Positions 1-8,188 of a stretch of DNA of 13,014 nucleotides are shown here, piece after piece (position 1 is the first letter of the stretch; every line of letters starts with the position of its first letter). This stretch comes from Thermomicrobiales bacterium (GTDB lineage Bacteria > Chloroflexota > Chloroflexia > Thermomicrobiales > UBA6265). The stretch covers positions 1 through 13,014 of the forward strand of contig JAUJLY010000037.1 of NCBI GenBank assembly GCA_030447145.1. Reading direction: 5' to 3'. The translations under genes and the position numbers were made by a program. Under the pieces are notes generated by a model. That model made no database searches and had not been told where the DNA came from. It was given only the letters and a program-made list of their open reading frames with translations.

Positions 1-941
1 GGAGCATTCGAGCCGTAGGATTGATATTCGCCCAGCAGACCAAGCCCGAAGAACTGTGTGCCGATCACGATCAGTAGCACGGCAAGGAGAAGCAGCGGGC
101 GCGTGCCGATGGCGTGTTGCAGGATGAGCTTTTCGAATGAGAGCCACAGCCCAATCAGGAACCCGATCGTCATGAAGATCATGCCGGGCAGACCGAACAG
201 ATGCATCGGGCGCTGGCGGAACTGCGTGAGGAAGACGACGGTCAGAAGATCGAGAAAACCCTTGGTCAGGCGCGACCAGCCATACTTGGACGAACCCCAC
301 TGACGGGCATGGTGCTTGACGGGCAGCTCGCCGATGCGGAACCCTTCGGCGCTCGCGAGCACCGGGGTGAAGCGATGAAGCTCACCGTAAAGGCGGATCG
401 AGGAGGTCACCTCACGGCGGTACGCCTTGAAGCCACAATTGAAGTCGTGTAGCTGCACCCCGGACGCCTTGCGGACGGTCCAGTTGAAGAGCTTGCTCGG
501 GAACGTTTTGCCCAGCGGGTCCTGGCGGCGCTGCTTCCAACCCGAAACAAGATCGCAGCCATCGTCAAGCACCTCCAGGAAACGCGGGAGCTCGTCCGGG
601 TCGTCCTGCAGGTCACCATCCATCGTCACGATCACATCGCCGCGAGCGGCAGCGAAGCCGTTGGAGAGCGCCTGCGCCTTCCCGAAGTTGCGCCGGTGTT
701 TCAGACCGATGACTCGATGATCCTGCGCGCTGAGCTCGGCTACCAGTTTCCATGTGTCGTCACGGGAGCCGTCGTCGACAAAGATGATCTCGTAGGGCAG
801 CGCGATGGATTCGAGCGAGGCGGTCAGCCGCTCGTAGAGTGCGAGAAGATTGCCTTCCTCATTCATCACGGGGATCAGGATGGTCAGCGACCGGATCGGT
901 TCCTCGCTGATATCCGAAACGATCCGTGGGGCGTTTGCCAT
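1..941 (-). CDS. Family 2 membrane glycosyltransferase (DPM1/GtrB-like), 3' end cut by window
   Basis: The gene reads leftward from ATG 941-939 for 313 codons and leaves the window still open, so the C-terminus is missing. Known members of this family are about 310-330 aa, so only a few residues should be lost. Residues 17-130 form a GT-A fold with the nucleotide-sugar motifs DDGS (56-59) and DGDLQDDP (108-115, the DxD metal site); the family-typical R..SKYG segment lies at 213-221. Two hydrophobic helices follow at about 247-268 and 281-303, the usual C-terminal anchor of polyprenyl-phosphate sugar transferases. By family it would move a hexose from a nucleotide sugar to a polyprenyl phosphate at the inner face of the membrane; the sugar cannot be read from the sequence. 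A GAGGA ribosome site lies 13 nt before the ATG. No other glycan gene is visible, so the pathway is unknown. Confidence 0.9.
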   Translation of the reverse strand, partial: MANAPRIVSDISEEPIRSLTILIPVMNEEGNLLALYERLTASLESIALPYEIIFVDDGSRDDTWKLVAELSAQDHRVIGLKHRRNFGKAQALSNGFAAARGDVIVTMDGDLQDDPDELPRFLEVLDDGCDLVSGWKQRRQDPLGKTFPSKLFNWTVRKASGVQLHDFNCGFKAYRREVTSSIRLYGELHRFTPVLASAEGFRIGELPVKHHARQWGSSKYGWSRLTKGFLDLLTVVFLTQFRQRPMHLFGLPGMIFMTIGFLIGLWLSFEKLILQHAIGTRPLLLLAVLLIVIGTQFFGLGLLGEYQSYGSNA

Positions 942-1056
942 GGAAACGGGAAAGTCCTCGCTGGGCTCATCAAAGGAAGATACAGTAAGCGCAGAACGCA
1001 CAGTGGGTTAACTCCCGCAACTGTCTGGACGGGCCACGTCGGTCGCGTCACGGCTG

Positions 1057-1069
1057 CCATAACTTATGG
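1057..1069. repeat. 13-bp palindrome upstream of the glycosyltransferase
   Basis: CCATAA-C-TTATGG is a perfect 6+6 inverted repeat around one central base. It sits about 115 bp before the glycosyltransferase ATG, and the palindromic CTATAG (1071-1076) is directly beside it. It could be an operator or part of an AT-rich promoter on the minus strand. The rest of the 198-bp spacer (942-1139) shows nothing I can name. Function is inferred only from position. Confidence 0.3.
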
Positions 1070-1139
1070 ACTATAGACCGATGGCGAGTGCAGCGCAAAC
1101 TCACGGCCCAAACGATATTGCGTGGTTGGAGCGAGGGCG

Positions 1140-2048
1140 TTAGTCGGTCACCGGGTTGCCAGGCGTGGCATCCGAAGCCTCGACTTCATGCTCCCCGTTC
1201 ATGGCGACCAGCAATTCTGCCGCGGGGTCGGCGGTACCGTCATGCTGAGCCACGTAGATTTGCTCATAGCCACCGATAGGCTCCGGGAAAGAGACGGCCT
1301 GGAAGACACTTCCAGTCTGCTCTACCTCGAGATCGGAGACAAGCCTCTTCTGGCCCTGGCTGTCGACACACCAGACCTGGTGCTTCTCATTGGGATCGAG
1401 GTCCCAGGCCACCACCACGCCGACGCTTCCCTCGGGGTTGCCTCCGAACTGGCCTGCGGCTTGCTTTTCCTTGCACTTCTCGCACGCGGGGCGGAAAGTA
1501 TAGAGCTGCATGCCGGATTGGGGAGGCGCACCCACGATAGCGCTCGTTCGCGAGGCTTCGGCGGAGCGCAGCATGCTGACCTCATTCCGCAATGAGTTTG
1601 TCCAGGCCGAAAGTACGATCAGGCAAATGGCCAGCGGGGCGATGAGCCCGGGAGCAATCCAGCGCTGCCACGCGCCTGTTTGCGTTTTGTTGCGTGCGCC
1701 TCGTTCTGGTCGGTCGACCAGCGTCGTGCGGATCCAGGGATTAGAGAAGGTTGCAATACTCTCGCCATCGTCGGTCGTTTCTTCAGCGAGTCGCTCGAAG
1801 AGCCTTGCCTTGACGCTGGGGGACGGCAGGGCAGGCGGGGAGAGAAACGGCAACAGGCCGGTGACACGGCGAACCTCTGCCAGCCCTCGGCGACACGGCC
1901 CACACCACAGCATGTGTCGCTCCATCTGGGAACGCTCGGCGCCCTCAACCGCGTGGAGTGCAAACGCCTCTGCATTTTCCTGGAAGAATGTGCATTCAGT
2001 GTTCATGGCATCCTGTACGGCAGCGGGACCAGGATGTTGGTGTGTCAT
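1140..2048 (-). CDS. Membrane anti-sigma factor, zinc-finger (ZAS) plus RskA-like domain
   Basis: This 302-aa protein begins at ATG 2048-2046 inside the stop of the sigma gene (ATGA overlap), which fixes the start and implies coupled translation. An internal ATG at codon 15 is a less likely alternative. Domains: a cytoplasmic zinc-type anti-sigma helix bundle (about 16-65) with the H45-x3-C49-x2-C52 motif; a charged linker; one membrane helix at about 131-149; then an extracytoplasmic domain (about 175-288) resembling the anti-sigma-K (RskA) C-terminal domain, with the typical beta-rich G.V.VAWDLDPN segment. It should hold its partner sigma factor inactive at the membrane until a signal acts on the outer domain. 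The outer domain carries CEKC (C189, C192) and C227, a possible redox or metal site. Family assignment is firm; the signal is unknown. Confidence 0.9.
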   Translation of the reverse strand: MTHQHPGPAAVQDAMNTECTFFQENAEAFALHAVEGAERSQMERHMLWCGPCRRGLAEVRRVTGLLPFLSPPALPSPSVKARLFERLAEETTDDGESIATFSNPWIRTTLVDRPERGARNKTQTGAWQRWIAPGLIAPLAICLIVLSAWTNSLRNEVSMLRSAEASRTSAIVGAPPQSGMQLYTFRPACEKCKEKQAAGQFGGNPEGSVGVVVAWDLDPNEKHQVWCVDSQGQKRLVSDLEVEQTGSVFQAVSFPEPIGGYEQIYVAQHDGTADPAAELLVAMNGEHEVEASDATPGNPVTD

Positions 2049-2698
2049 TGCAGTTCAATCCCCTGATCATCGAGGTGCTCCCGTAGTTTGCGAATGGCAA
2101 GGCGCATGCGCGTCTTGATGGTTCCCAACGGCTCCCCCTGGAGCTCCGCAATCTCTCGCTGTGTCAGCCCACGAAAATAGGCAAGTTCAATGGCGCTTCG
2201 CTGGGTCTCCGGTAACAATGTCATTGCTGTTGCAATCTGGTCCCGGACGGTTCGAAACACTGCCTGGTCCTCGACCGGATCGGCACCATCCGTCATGTTC
2301 GTAAGAAGGAGCACGGGATCGGCGCTATCAGCCCGCTGCGGGCGACGGTTCTGTTTCCGAATCTCATCAATCGCCATGTTGTGCGTGATGCTCAGCAGCC
2401 AGGTAATGAACGTGCCTTTGCCCTCGCTGAACTTCCGTGCCTGTCGCCAGGATCGGAAAAAGACCTCCTGCAACAACTCCTCGGCAATGGCGCGGTCTCC
2501 AAGAAGTCGGAGCGCGAACGAGAACACCGCTCGCGAATACCTTTCGTAGAGAACGTCCATAGCACGGGTATCCCCCGCTGCCATGGCGTCGACAAGCTCC
2601 GCATCGGCCAGCTCGGCGAGATTCTCCGAAACGCGCTGGTCCTGACGCATCACTGGGCCGGCCCGTGACAGGCGGAATGTGCACCACCCGTCTGACAT
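2045..2698 (-). CDS. ECF (sigma-70 family, SigK-like) RNA polymerase sigma factor
   Basis: The 217-aa protein has the two-domain layout of ECF sigma factors. Sigma region 2 is at about 46-118, with LYERYSRAVFSFALRLLGD, the AEELLQEVF core-binding helix and W-x6-THNMAIDEIRK. After a short linker, sigma region 4 at about 158-208 has LLPETQRSAIELAYFRGLTQREIAE and the TIKTRMRLAIRKLR helix-turn-helix. Region 3 is absent, as expected. It redirects RNA polymerase to a stress or envelope regulon and is controlled by the coupled anti-sigma factor downstream. The start is uncertain: ATG 2698 and ATG 2650 (codon 17, giving 201 aa) both lack a clear ribosome site, and homology begins only around residue 30. 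No -35/-10 pair typical of ECF autoregulation stood out in 2699-2814. Confidence 0.92.
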   Translation of the reverse strand: MSDGWCTFRLSRAGPVMRQDQRVSENLAELADAELVDAMAAGDTRAMDVLYERYSRAVFSFALRLLGDRAIAEELLQEVFFRSWRQARKFSEGKGTFITWLLSITHNMAIDEIRKQNRRPQRADSADPVLLLTNMTDGADPVEDQAVFRTVRDQIATAMTLLPETQRSAIELAYFRGLTQREIAELQGEPLGTIKTRMRLAIRKLREHLDDQGIELQ

Positions 2699-2753
2699 GA
2701 GTTACGTCGAAATGCGGCTGGGGGATGTACTGGAAGGGACATTGAACTCACTT

Positions 2754-2776
2754 GATCTGACCTGGAGCAGGTGATC
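2754..2776. repeat. Imperfect inverted repeat between folC and the sigma gene
   Basis: GATC-TG-ACCTG is followed by GAG and then CAGGT-GATC. This is a 5-bp perfect stem extended by a GATC/GATC pair across a 2-nt bulge. It lies 56 bp upstream of the sigma-factor ATG and 38 bp after the folC stop, so it could be a regulator site for the sigma operon or a weak RNA hairpin behind folC. There is no T-run, which argues against an intrinsic terminator. A second short repeat (CCACC-GGTGT-GGTGG) sits just beyond, starting at 2777. Confidence 0.35.
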
Positions 2777-2814
2777 CACCGGTGTGGTGGCCCGGCCCAA
2801 AGGATACAGTACCC

Positions 2815-4185
2815 CTAGGTGGGGGACGGGTCGGGGGATGCCAGGCCAAGGTGAACGCGGGCTTCAGCGACCGCTGTTAGCGAACCGGTGACAACGACTG
2901 TGTTGCTTTCCCCTTCGAGGGCTAGGTCGAGCGCTGCGGCGATGGAAGATGCCGCGTCAACGCTTTGGCCGAGCGCAGATAGCGTCTCCTTCAGGAGATC
3001 AACCGGCATCGTCCGCGGCGAATCGAGCTCTGCGACAATCCATCGATCGGCCCTGGGGACGAGCGGCTCCAGGAATGGGTTGGGGTGTTTGTCCTGCAGC
3101 ATCCCTACGACTAACGTGAGGAGTTCCGTGGAAACATGCCGCGCCAGTGCAGCACGGAGCGCTTCCGCTGCGATCGGGGTGTGCGCTCCATCGATGACGA
3201 TCGTCTTGTCACCCCGGACGACCCTTTCGAACCGACCAGGGTGGTGCGCACTGCGGAGGCCGGCGCGAATTGATGTATGGTCCACCACTGGCTCGCCGCT
3301 GAAGGCCAAATTGATTGCAGCCACGGCGAGCGACGCATTCTCAACCTGATGCGGGCCTACGAGGGATGTCTGAAGTTTTTCGTCCCTGCCCCACGTCCCG
3401 ATGACTGCGAACTCGTCCTCGTCACCCTCCACAAACCAGTCGCGATTCTGGACGAGGAGAGGGCTCCCGACGTCGCGGGCCCGTTCTTCGATGGCCGACA
3501 GGGCCGCGCCTGGCTGCTCGACGGTGACCGAGGGTCGTCTGGGTTTAATGATGCCGGCCTTGTTGGACGCAATCTCGGGGAGCGTCTCTCCCAGGATGGC
3601 TGTGTGTTCGAAGTCGAGGCGGGTGATCGCGGATACAACCGGATCGATGACGTTGGTTGCGTCCAGCGTTCCGCCAAGTCCTACCTCAATCACCGCCGCG
3701 TCACACATCCTTTCCGCGAACCACGTGAGCGCCATCGCTGTCGAAAGCTCCCAGGCGGTGACCCTGCCAAGCCCCGGAGTGGCCGACTCTGCCGTGCGCA
3801 CTGCCTCCATGACCTGCTCAGCGAGAGATGCGAATGCCCCCACGGTGATGAGTTCGTCATCGACGATGAACCGCTCCCGGTAGGAGTGGAGGTGGGGGGA
3901 CGTAAAGCGGCCTGAGCGCATGCCGGCGGAGCGCAGGATTGCATCGAGCAACACGGAGGTGGAGCCTTTCCCCTTGCTTCCCGCGACATGAATCAGTTGA
4001 ATGTGTTCCTGCGGATTGCCCAGCAGATCCAGGACCGCGCTCGTGCGTGCCAGACCTCGTCTCGCTTCATCGTCACCGGCGAAGGGATTGTTTATGAATC
4101 CCCGGTCGTAACTAGACCGGTCCCAGATCGTAGCGAGGGCGGATCGGTACCGATGTTCTTCTGATTCGTCTACCTGTTTCACCAT
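2815..4185 (-). CDS. folC: Bifunctional folylpolyglutamate synthase / dihydrofolate synthase
   Basis: This 456-aa protein has the usual FolC length and every family motif. The ATP P-loop AGSKGKGSTS is at 68-77 (a variant of GTNGKGS), followed by FTSPHL (94-99), EVGLGGTLDATN (167-178), the DFEHT...LGETLPEIASNKAGIIKP block (191-214), GPHQVENA at 277-284 and PGRFE at 316-320. VIDGAHTP (330-337) belongs to the C-terminal Mur-ligase-like glutamate domain. The enzyme adds L-glutamate to dihydropteroate and to tetrahydrofolates with ATP, in the cytoplasm. The start at ATG 4185-4183 is supported by AGGA about 10 nt upstream. It is transcribed away from the prolyl oligopeptidase gene across a 129-bp divergent spacer, and the sigma-factor gene follows 116 bp downstream in the same direction. 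Codons and motifs look intact. Confidence 0.97.
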   Translation of the reverse strand: MVKQVDESEEHRYRSALATIWDRSSYDRGFINNPFAGDDEARRGLARTSAVLDLLGNPQEHIQLIHVAGSKGKGSTSVLLDAILRSAGMRSGRFTSPHLHSYRERFIVDDELITVGAFASLAEQVMEAVRTAESATPGLGRVTAWELSTAMALTWFAERMCDAAVIEVGLGGTLDATNVIDPVVSAITRLDFEHTAILGETLPEIASNKAGIIKPRRPSVTVEQPGAALSAIEERARDVGSPLLVQNRDWFVEGDEDEFAVIGTWGRDEKLQTSLVGPHQVENASLAVAAINLAFSGEPVVDHTSIRAGLRSAHHPGRFERVVRGDKTIVIDGAHTPIAAEALRAALARHVSTELLTLVVGMLQDKHPNPFLEPLVPRADRWIVAELDSPRTMPVDLLKETLSALGQSVDAASSIAAALDLALEGESNTVVVTGSLTAVAEARVHLGLASPDPSPT

Positions 4186-4314
4186 TGCATCAAGTTCCTG
4201 TTTTTGCGATTGAGCATCGAAAGAAATCCGGGCACTCCCCGCCTAATGCTGGCATCCTATTCGACAACATTTAGATGGTGACACGAGCGTCGGTAAAAAG
4301 GAGACATCAGAACG

Positions 4315-6414
4315 ATGGAAGTCACGAAGCATGACATGGATGCTACTCCTCCCGTTGCAACCAGACGAGAAGATGTTGTCGACGTCCTTCACGGTCACGA
4401 GAATCATGATCCATATCGTTGGTTGGAAGATGGCAGTTCGGACGAGACCCGGGACTGGACGCGCGAGCAGAACGCGCACACCAGGGCCGTGCTTGCCCGC
4501 ATCCCCGGCCGAGAGCAACTTGAAGGGCAGCTTCGCGAGCTGCTCCAGGTAGGGTCGGTTACCGGTGCAAGGGAGACAGGCGGCCGCTTCTTTTATACGC
4601 GACGCGAGGGATCGCAGGACCAGGCGGTGCTCTATGTCCGCGAGGGGCTCGACGGCAAGGAGCGAACGCTCCTCGATCCTTCGGCGCAAGGGGAGCATGG
4701 GCTGGTTGCACTCGATTGGTGGGAGCCGTCTCACGATGGCATCCGTCTCGCCTACGGGGTCTCCCAGGGCGGTGACGAATGGAGCGTGCTCCATGTGCTG
4801 GACGTGGACACTGGCGAGCACATGGAAGAGGCCATCCCGAGAGCGAGGGCTGCGTCGGTGGCCTGGTTGCCTGACAACAGCGGCTTCTACTACACCAGAT
4901 ATCCCCTACCCGGAAGTGTCCCGGACGACCAACTCCACTACCATCGACGTGTGTTTTTTCACCTGATCGGATCGGATTATCACGACGACCCACTGGTCTT
5001 CGGTGGGGACCGGCCGAAGGAGCGTCTTCCCGCGGTCTCGATAGACCCGACTGGTCGGTGGGTCGTTGTCGAGGAGAACGAGGGCTGGATCCGGACAGAG
5101 ATATATGTCCTGGATCGTCAGCATGAGGGATCTGGCTTCCGGAATATCACTCCCGAGGGCGCTGCGATCCATGAAGTTCTCGGGGTCGACAACGGCGTGC
5201 TCTATGTCCTGACGCAGTGGCAGGCGCCGAATGGCCAAATCGCTGCTTATTCCCTGGAGAACGGAAACCAGGATGGACAGGTCGCCTGGTCGACCGTGGT
5301 TGCCGGGCGGGAGGACCGCGTGATCGAGTACGCGTCGCTCACGCATGGTGGAATCGTCACGGGAGAACTCGAGGTAGCGATCGGCAAGGTGCGCCGCTAC
5401 GACCGTGATGGGTCCTCGCGAGGTGATCTTGGGCTACCGGGCATCGGTTCGATCACGGGCCTCCACGCATCCCCGTCGAGCGATATCGTCGTAGTCGGGT
5501 ACCAGTCCTTCGTGCAGCCGCCAACTGCACTGGTGTATCAGGGCGATGACCAGGCACCGGTAGAGCTCAGCCCGGTGGCCCTGCCGCCCGGGTTCGACCC
5601 TGATAGCTGCGAGATCCGCCGGGTCTGGTATGCGTCGAAGGACGGCCAGAATATCTCCATGTTCCTTGTGCACCGGAAAGGGCTGGAGCTTGATGGCTCG
5701 AATCCGGTCTATCTCACGGGGTACGGTGGATTCAACGTTACTCGTGGTTCCGAGTATCAACCCGCACTGCCGTTCTGGCTCGGACATGGCGGCGTCCTTG
5801 CCCTGCCTAATCTTCGCGGTGGTGCGGAATACGGCGCGGCATGGCACGAGGCGGGGATGCTTGCTGCCAAGCAGAACACCTTCAACGATTTCATTGCTGC
5901 TGCGGAATACCTGATTGCCGAGGGGTACACGCGGCCTGAACGGCTTGGTATCGCGGGCGGAAGTAACGGCGGCTTGCTCGTGGGAGCCGTGATCACGCAA
6001 CGGCCCGAACTCTTCCGGGCGGCGATCTGCATGGTGCCGTTGCTGGACATGATTCGCTATCACCTATTTCGCATCGCGCGCCTTTGGATCCCTGAGTATG
6101 GATCATCGGAAGATGTGGAGCAGTTTGCCTGGCTCCATGCCTATTCGCCCTACCATGCGGTCCGCGAAGGTGTCGAATATCCCGCCATGTTGCTGACGCT
6201 GGGGGAGAACGACAGCCGGGTCGACCCCATGCATGCCCGAAAGATGACCGCGTTGCTCCAGCACGCGACTGGCAGCGGGGCGGTCCGACCAATCCTGTTG
6301 CGGGCAGAGAGCGACGCTGGACACGGGCAAGGCAAGCCCCTTTGGATGCGAGTCAAGGAGGCTGCTGACCTGTGGGGTTTCATGAGCTGGCAACTGGGCA
6401 TTGACCTGGCATAG
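4315..6414 (+). CDS. Prolyl oligopeptidase (peptidase family S9A)
   Basis: This 699-aa protein matches the roughly 700-aa length of prolyl oligopeptidases. The N-terminal hallmark DPYRWLED...W..EQN is at 32-53, a beta-propeller spans about 80-430, and the alpha/beta-hydrolase catalytic domain fills the rest. The catalytic triad is complete: Ser550 in GGSNGG, Asp633 in ENDSRVDP (Arg635 matching the substrate-binding Arg of DDRV) and His670 in DAGHGQGKP. There is no signal peptide or membrane segment, so it acts in the cytoplasm, cutting short peptides after proline. The ATG at 4315 is preceded by AAAGGAGA with about 11 nt spacing; Met8 (4336) is an alternative. It stands alone on the plus strand, divergent from folC and convergent with the nadB pseudogene. 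It might feed peptide-derived amino acids to metabolism, but nothing here shows a regulated link. Confidence 0.96.
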   Translation: MEVTKHDMDATPPVATRREDVVDVLHGHENHDPYRWLEDGSSDETRDWTREQNAHTRAVLARIPGREQLEGQLRELLQVGSVTGARETGGRFFYTRREGSQDQAVLYVREGLDGKERTLLDPSAQGEHGLVALDWWEPSHDGIRLAYGVSQGGDEWSVLHVLDVDTGEHMEEAIPRARAASVAWLPDNSGFYYTRYPLPGSVPDDQLHYHRRVFFHLIGSDYHDDPLVFGGDRPKERLPAVSIDPTGRWVVVEENEGWIRTEIYVLDRQHEGSGFRNITPEGAAIHEVLGVDNGVLYVLTQWQAPNGQIAAYSLENGNQDGQVAWSTVVAGREDRVIEYASLTHGGIVTGELEVAIGKVRRYDRDGSSRGDLGLPGIGSITGLHASPSSDIVVVGYQSFVQPPTALVYQGDDQAPVELSPVALPPGFDPDSCEIRRVWYASKDGQNISMFLVHRKGLELDGSNPVYLTGYGGFNVTRGSEYQPALPFWLGHGGVLALPNLRGGAEYGAAWHEAGMLAAKQNTFNDFIAAAEYLIAEGYTRPERLGIAGGSNGGLLVGAVITQRPELFRAAICMVPLLDMIRYHLFRIARLWIPEYGSSEDVEQFAWLHAYSPYHAVREGVEYPAMLLTLGENDSRVDPMHARKMTALLQHATGSGAVRPILLRAESDAGHGQGKPLWMRVKEAADLWGFMSWQLGIDLA

Positions 6415-6517
6415 CCAAGGGTTGCGAACTTCAGTCTGGAGACAGGGGGTCAGGGCGCACCACCTTCATAAAACGTGGATGTAGGGATTGCGTCAGACGC
6501 CACCGAACGGCTCCGGC

Positions 6518-6532
6518 ACGCCTCACAGGCGT
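6518..6532. terminator. Possible hairpin terminator between convergent genes
   Basis: ACGCCT-CAC-AGGCGT is a perfect 6-bp stem with a 3-nt loop. It lies in the 122-bp gap between the ends of the prolyl oligopeptidase gene and the nadB pseudogene. Position suits a bidirectional terminator, but neither strand shows a T-run after the stem, so this is only a weak call. Nothing else is evident in 6415-6536. Confidence 0.3.
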
Positions 6533-6536
6533 TCCA

Positions 6537-8166
6537 TTAGGTGCTGATGACCTCGTGATGCAGTGCGCCGAACGACCGGATCACGGACCCGTCCACGCGT
6601 TGCACGAGTTGATGCTGTCCGTCGAGCAGGGGGTCGGTCTCAGGGAAATCATCTCGAATGTGCCCACCGCGGCTCTCCTCACGTTCGAGCGCCGAGACCG
6701 CGATCTGCCCGGCAAGCTGGACCATGTTGCGGAGGGTTAGCGCATGGTGACCGATTCCCGCAGGGACCGACGTGTGCTGGATCTGCTCCAGGGCATTCAG
6801 GAGACCCTGCATGGTGCGGACAACACCCACACCCGTTGACATCGACTGTTGCAGACGGGATATGAGTCTGCCTGTCCCCTCGGGTGGCACGGAATGGTCA
6901 GGCTCCCGGCCAATGGAGACAAGTTGCTTACGGGCAGGGAACGGGAATTACGTGATCAAATCGGTGGCTTTGATCCCGAAGACGAGTCCCTCCAGCAGCG
7001 AGTTGCTGGCAAGACGGTTCGCCCCATGGATACCCGTGCAGCTCACTTCGCCGACCGCCAGCAGGCCAAGCATGCTTGTCCGCCCGTCGATTGCCGCAAC
7101 CACTCCGCCCATGAAGTAGTGGGCCGCCGGTGCGACCGGATTCAAGTCACGAGCGAGATCGAGTCCGATCGCGGAGAGGTGGGCATCGATGGTTGGAAAT
7201 CGGCTACGGATAAAAGGGCCATCGAGGTGGCAAAGATCGAGGAAGACCCCAGAACCGTCCGGCCCCACCATCTGCTTCTGGATAGCACCGGAGACGATGT
7301 TCTTGGGAGCGAGCCCGGCACGTGGATCAACTGCTGTCATGAAGCGTTTGCCGTGGCCGTTCACCAGCCATGCGCCTTCGCCGCGCGCTGCTTCTGATAT
7401 CAGGAGCGGCCTGACCCCTGGCACATTGAGCACAGTTGGACGGAACGGTGCGAACTCAAGGTCGGCGAGTGTGACTCCAGCCCGCAGGACTATCTCCGGT
7501 CCATCACCGGTTGTGCTCGCGGGATTTGACGTGACCGGCCAGAGCTGACCGACACCGCCGTTTGCGCGAACCGTGACAGGAGCCGCGATCAGGTGCAGCA
7601 AGCGGTCCCATCCCGTCACTATCAAGCCCCCGCCGCGCTAAACTCTGTACGCGCGATGTCCACCGCAATGGTCTCTTCGAGGATGGTGATGTGCTTCCGC
7701 GAGCGTAGGAGCGCAATCAGGGCTCGCTCAATCTCCGCGCCTGTGGCATCTCCGCCCGCATGCAGGGTCCCCCGGCGTGAATGTGCGGCCTCATGGTCGA
7801 GGGCGAGAACGTGTCCGGCGAGATCGAAGTCGGTTCCCTGCTTGAGGAGCCAGCGCACCGCAAAGGGGCCTCGTTCCGCCATAACCCTGGCGGCATCGAT
7901 ATCAACCAGGCCCGCGCCAGCGGCAACCGTGTCCTGTAGATGCAGGTTCGGGTCATCGTCCGGGCCGACGGCGGCGGCGATACCGCCCTGGGCGTACCAG
8001 GTATTGTTTTCACCCAGCAGACCCTCGGTGACGGTGACGATCGGGAGCGAATCGGGCAAGCGCACTGCAAACGGAGCCGCGCTATGCCGGTGCCGACAAC
8101 GACGATATCGGCGTCGGTTCGCCTGTCCCAGTAGGCTATTGGGGCTGAAACTTCTCCCGCTGTCAT
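6537..8166 (-). pseudogene. nadB: L-aspartate oxidase pseudogene, two frameshifts plus one in-frame stop
   Basis: Three segments on the minus strand add up to one NadB. The first runs from ATG 8166 (22 bp after the ade stop, GGATGGGG ribosome site) with DADIVVVGTGIA. A missing base near 8069-8071 moves the frame to the segment with GENNTWYAQGGIAAAVGP and LHAGGDATGAEIERAL. A missing base in a G-run at 7627-7631 moves it again, to the segment with HYFMGGV, GEVSCTGIHGANRLASNSLLEGL and, past a TAA at 6948-6950, the C-terminal helical domain with ESRGGH.RDDFP up to TAA 6539. The span of 1630 nt is exactly two bases short of 544 codons, a normal NadB length, so there is no large deletion. Conserved sites are also lost: the FAD glycine motif reads GTGIAR, QFHPT reads PFRPT, and APRD reads APKN. 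Intact NadB is a flavoprotein that oxidises aspartate to iminoaspartate for NAD synthesis. This copy cannot make the full protein. Confidence 0.92.
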
Positions 8167-8188
8167 GCCCCATCCGGCGCGGTCGCGG

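Noticed and set aside
1510..2118. 202-aa plus-strand frame over the sigma/anti-sigma pair
   Set aside because: Antisense to two overlapping genes with clear ECF and zinc-finger motifs.
3277..3915. 212-aa plus-strand open frame and smaller ones opposite folC
   Set aside because: It lies entirely antisense to a folC whose motifs are all intact, and its translation shows no domain; long antisense frames are expected in high-GC coding DNA.
4243..4821. 192-aa minus-strand frame over the start of the prolyl oligopeptidase gene
   Set aside because: It overlaps the well-supported Peptidase_S9_N coding sequence and the divergent spacer; there is no family signal.
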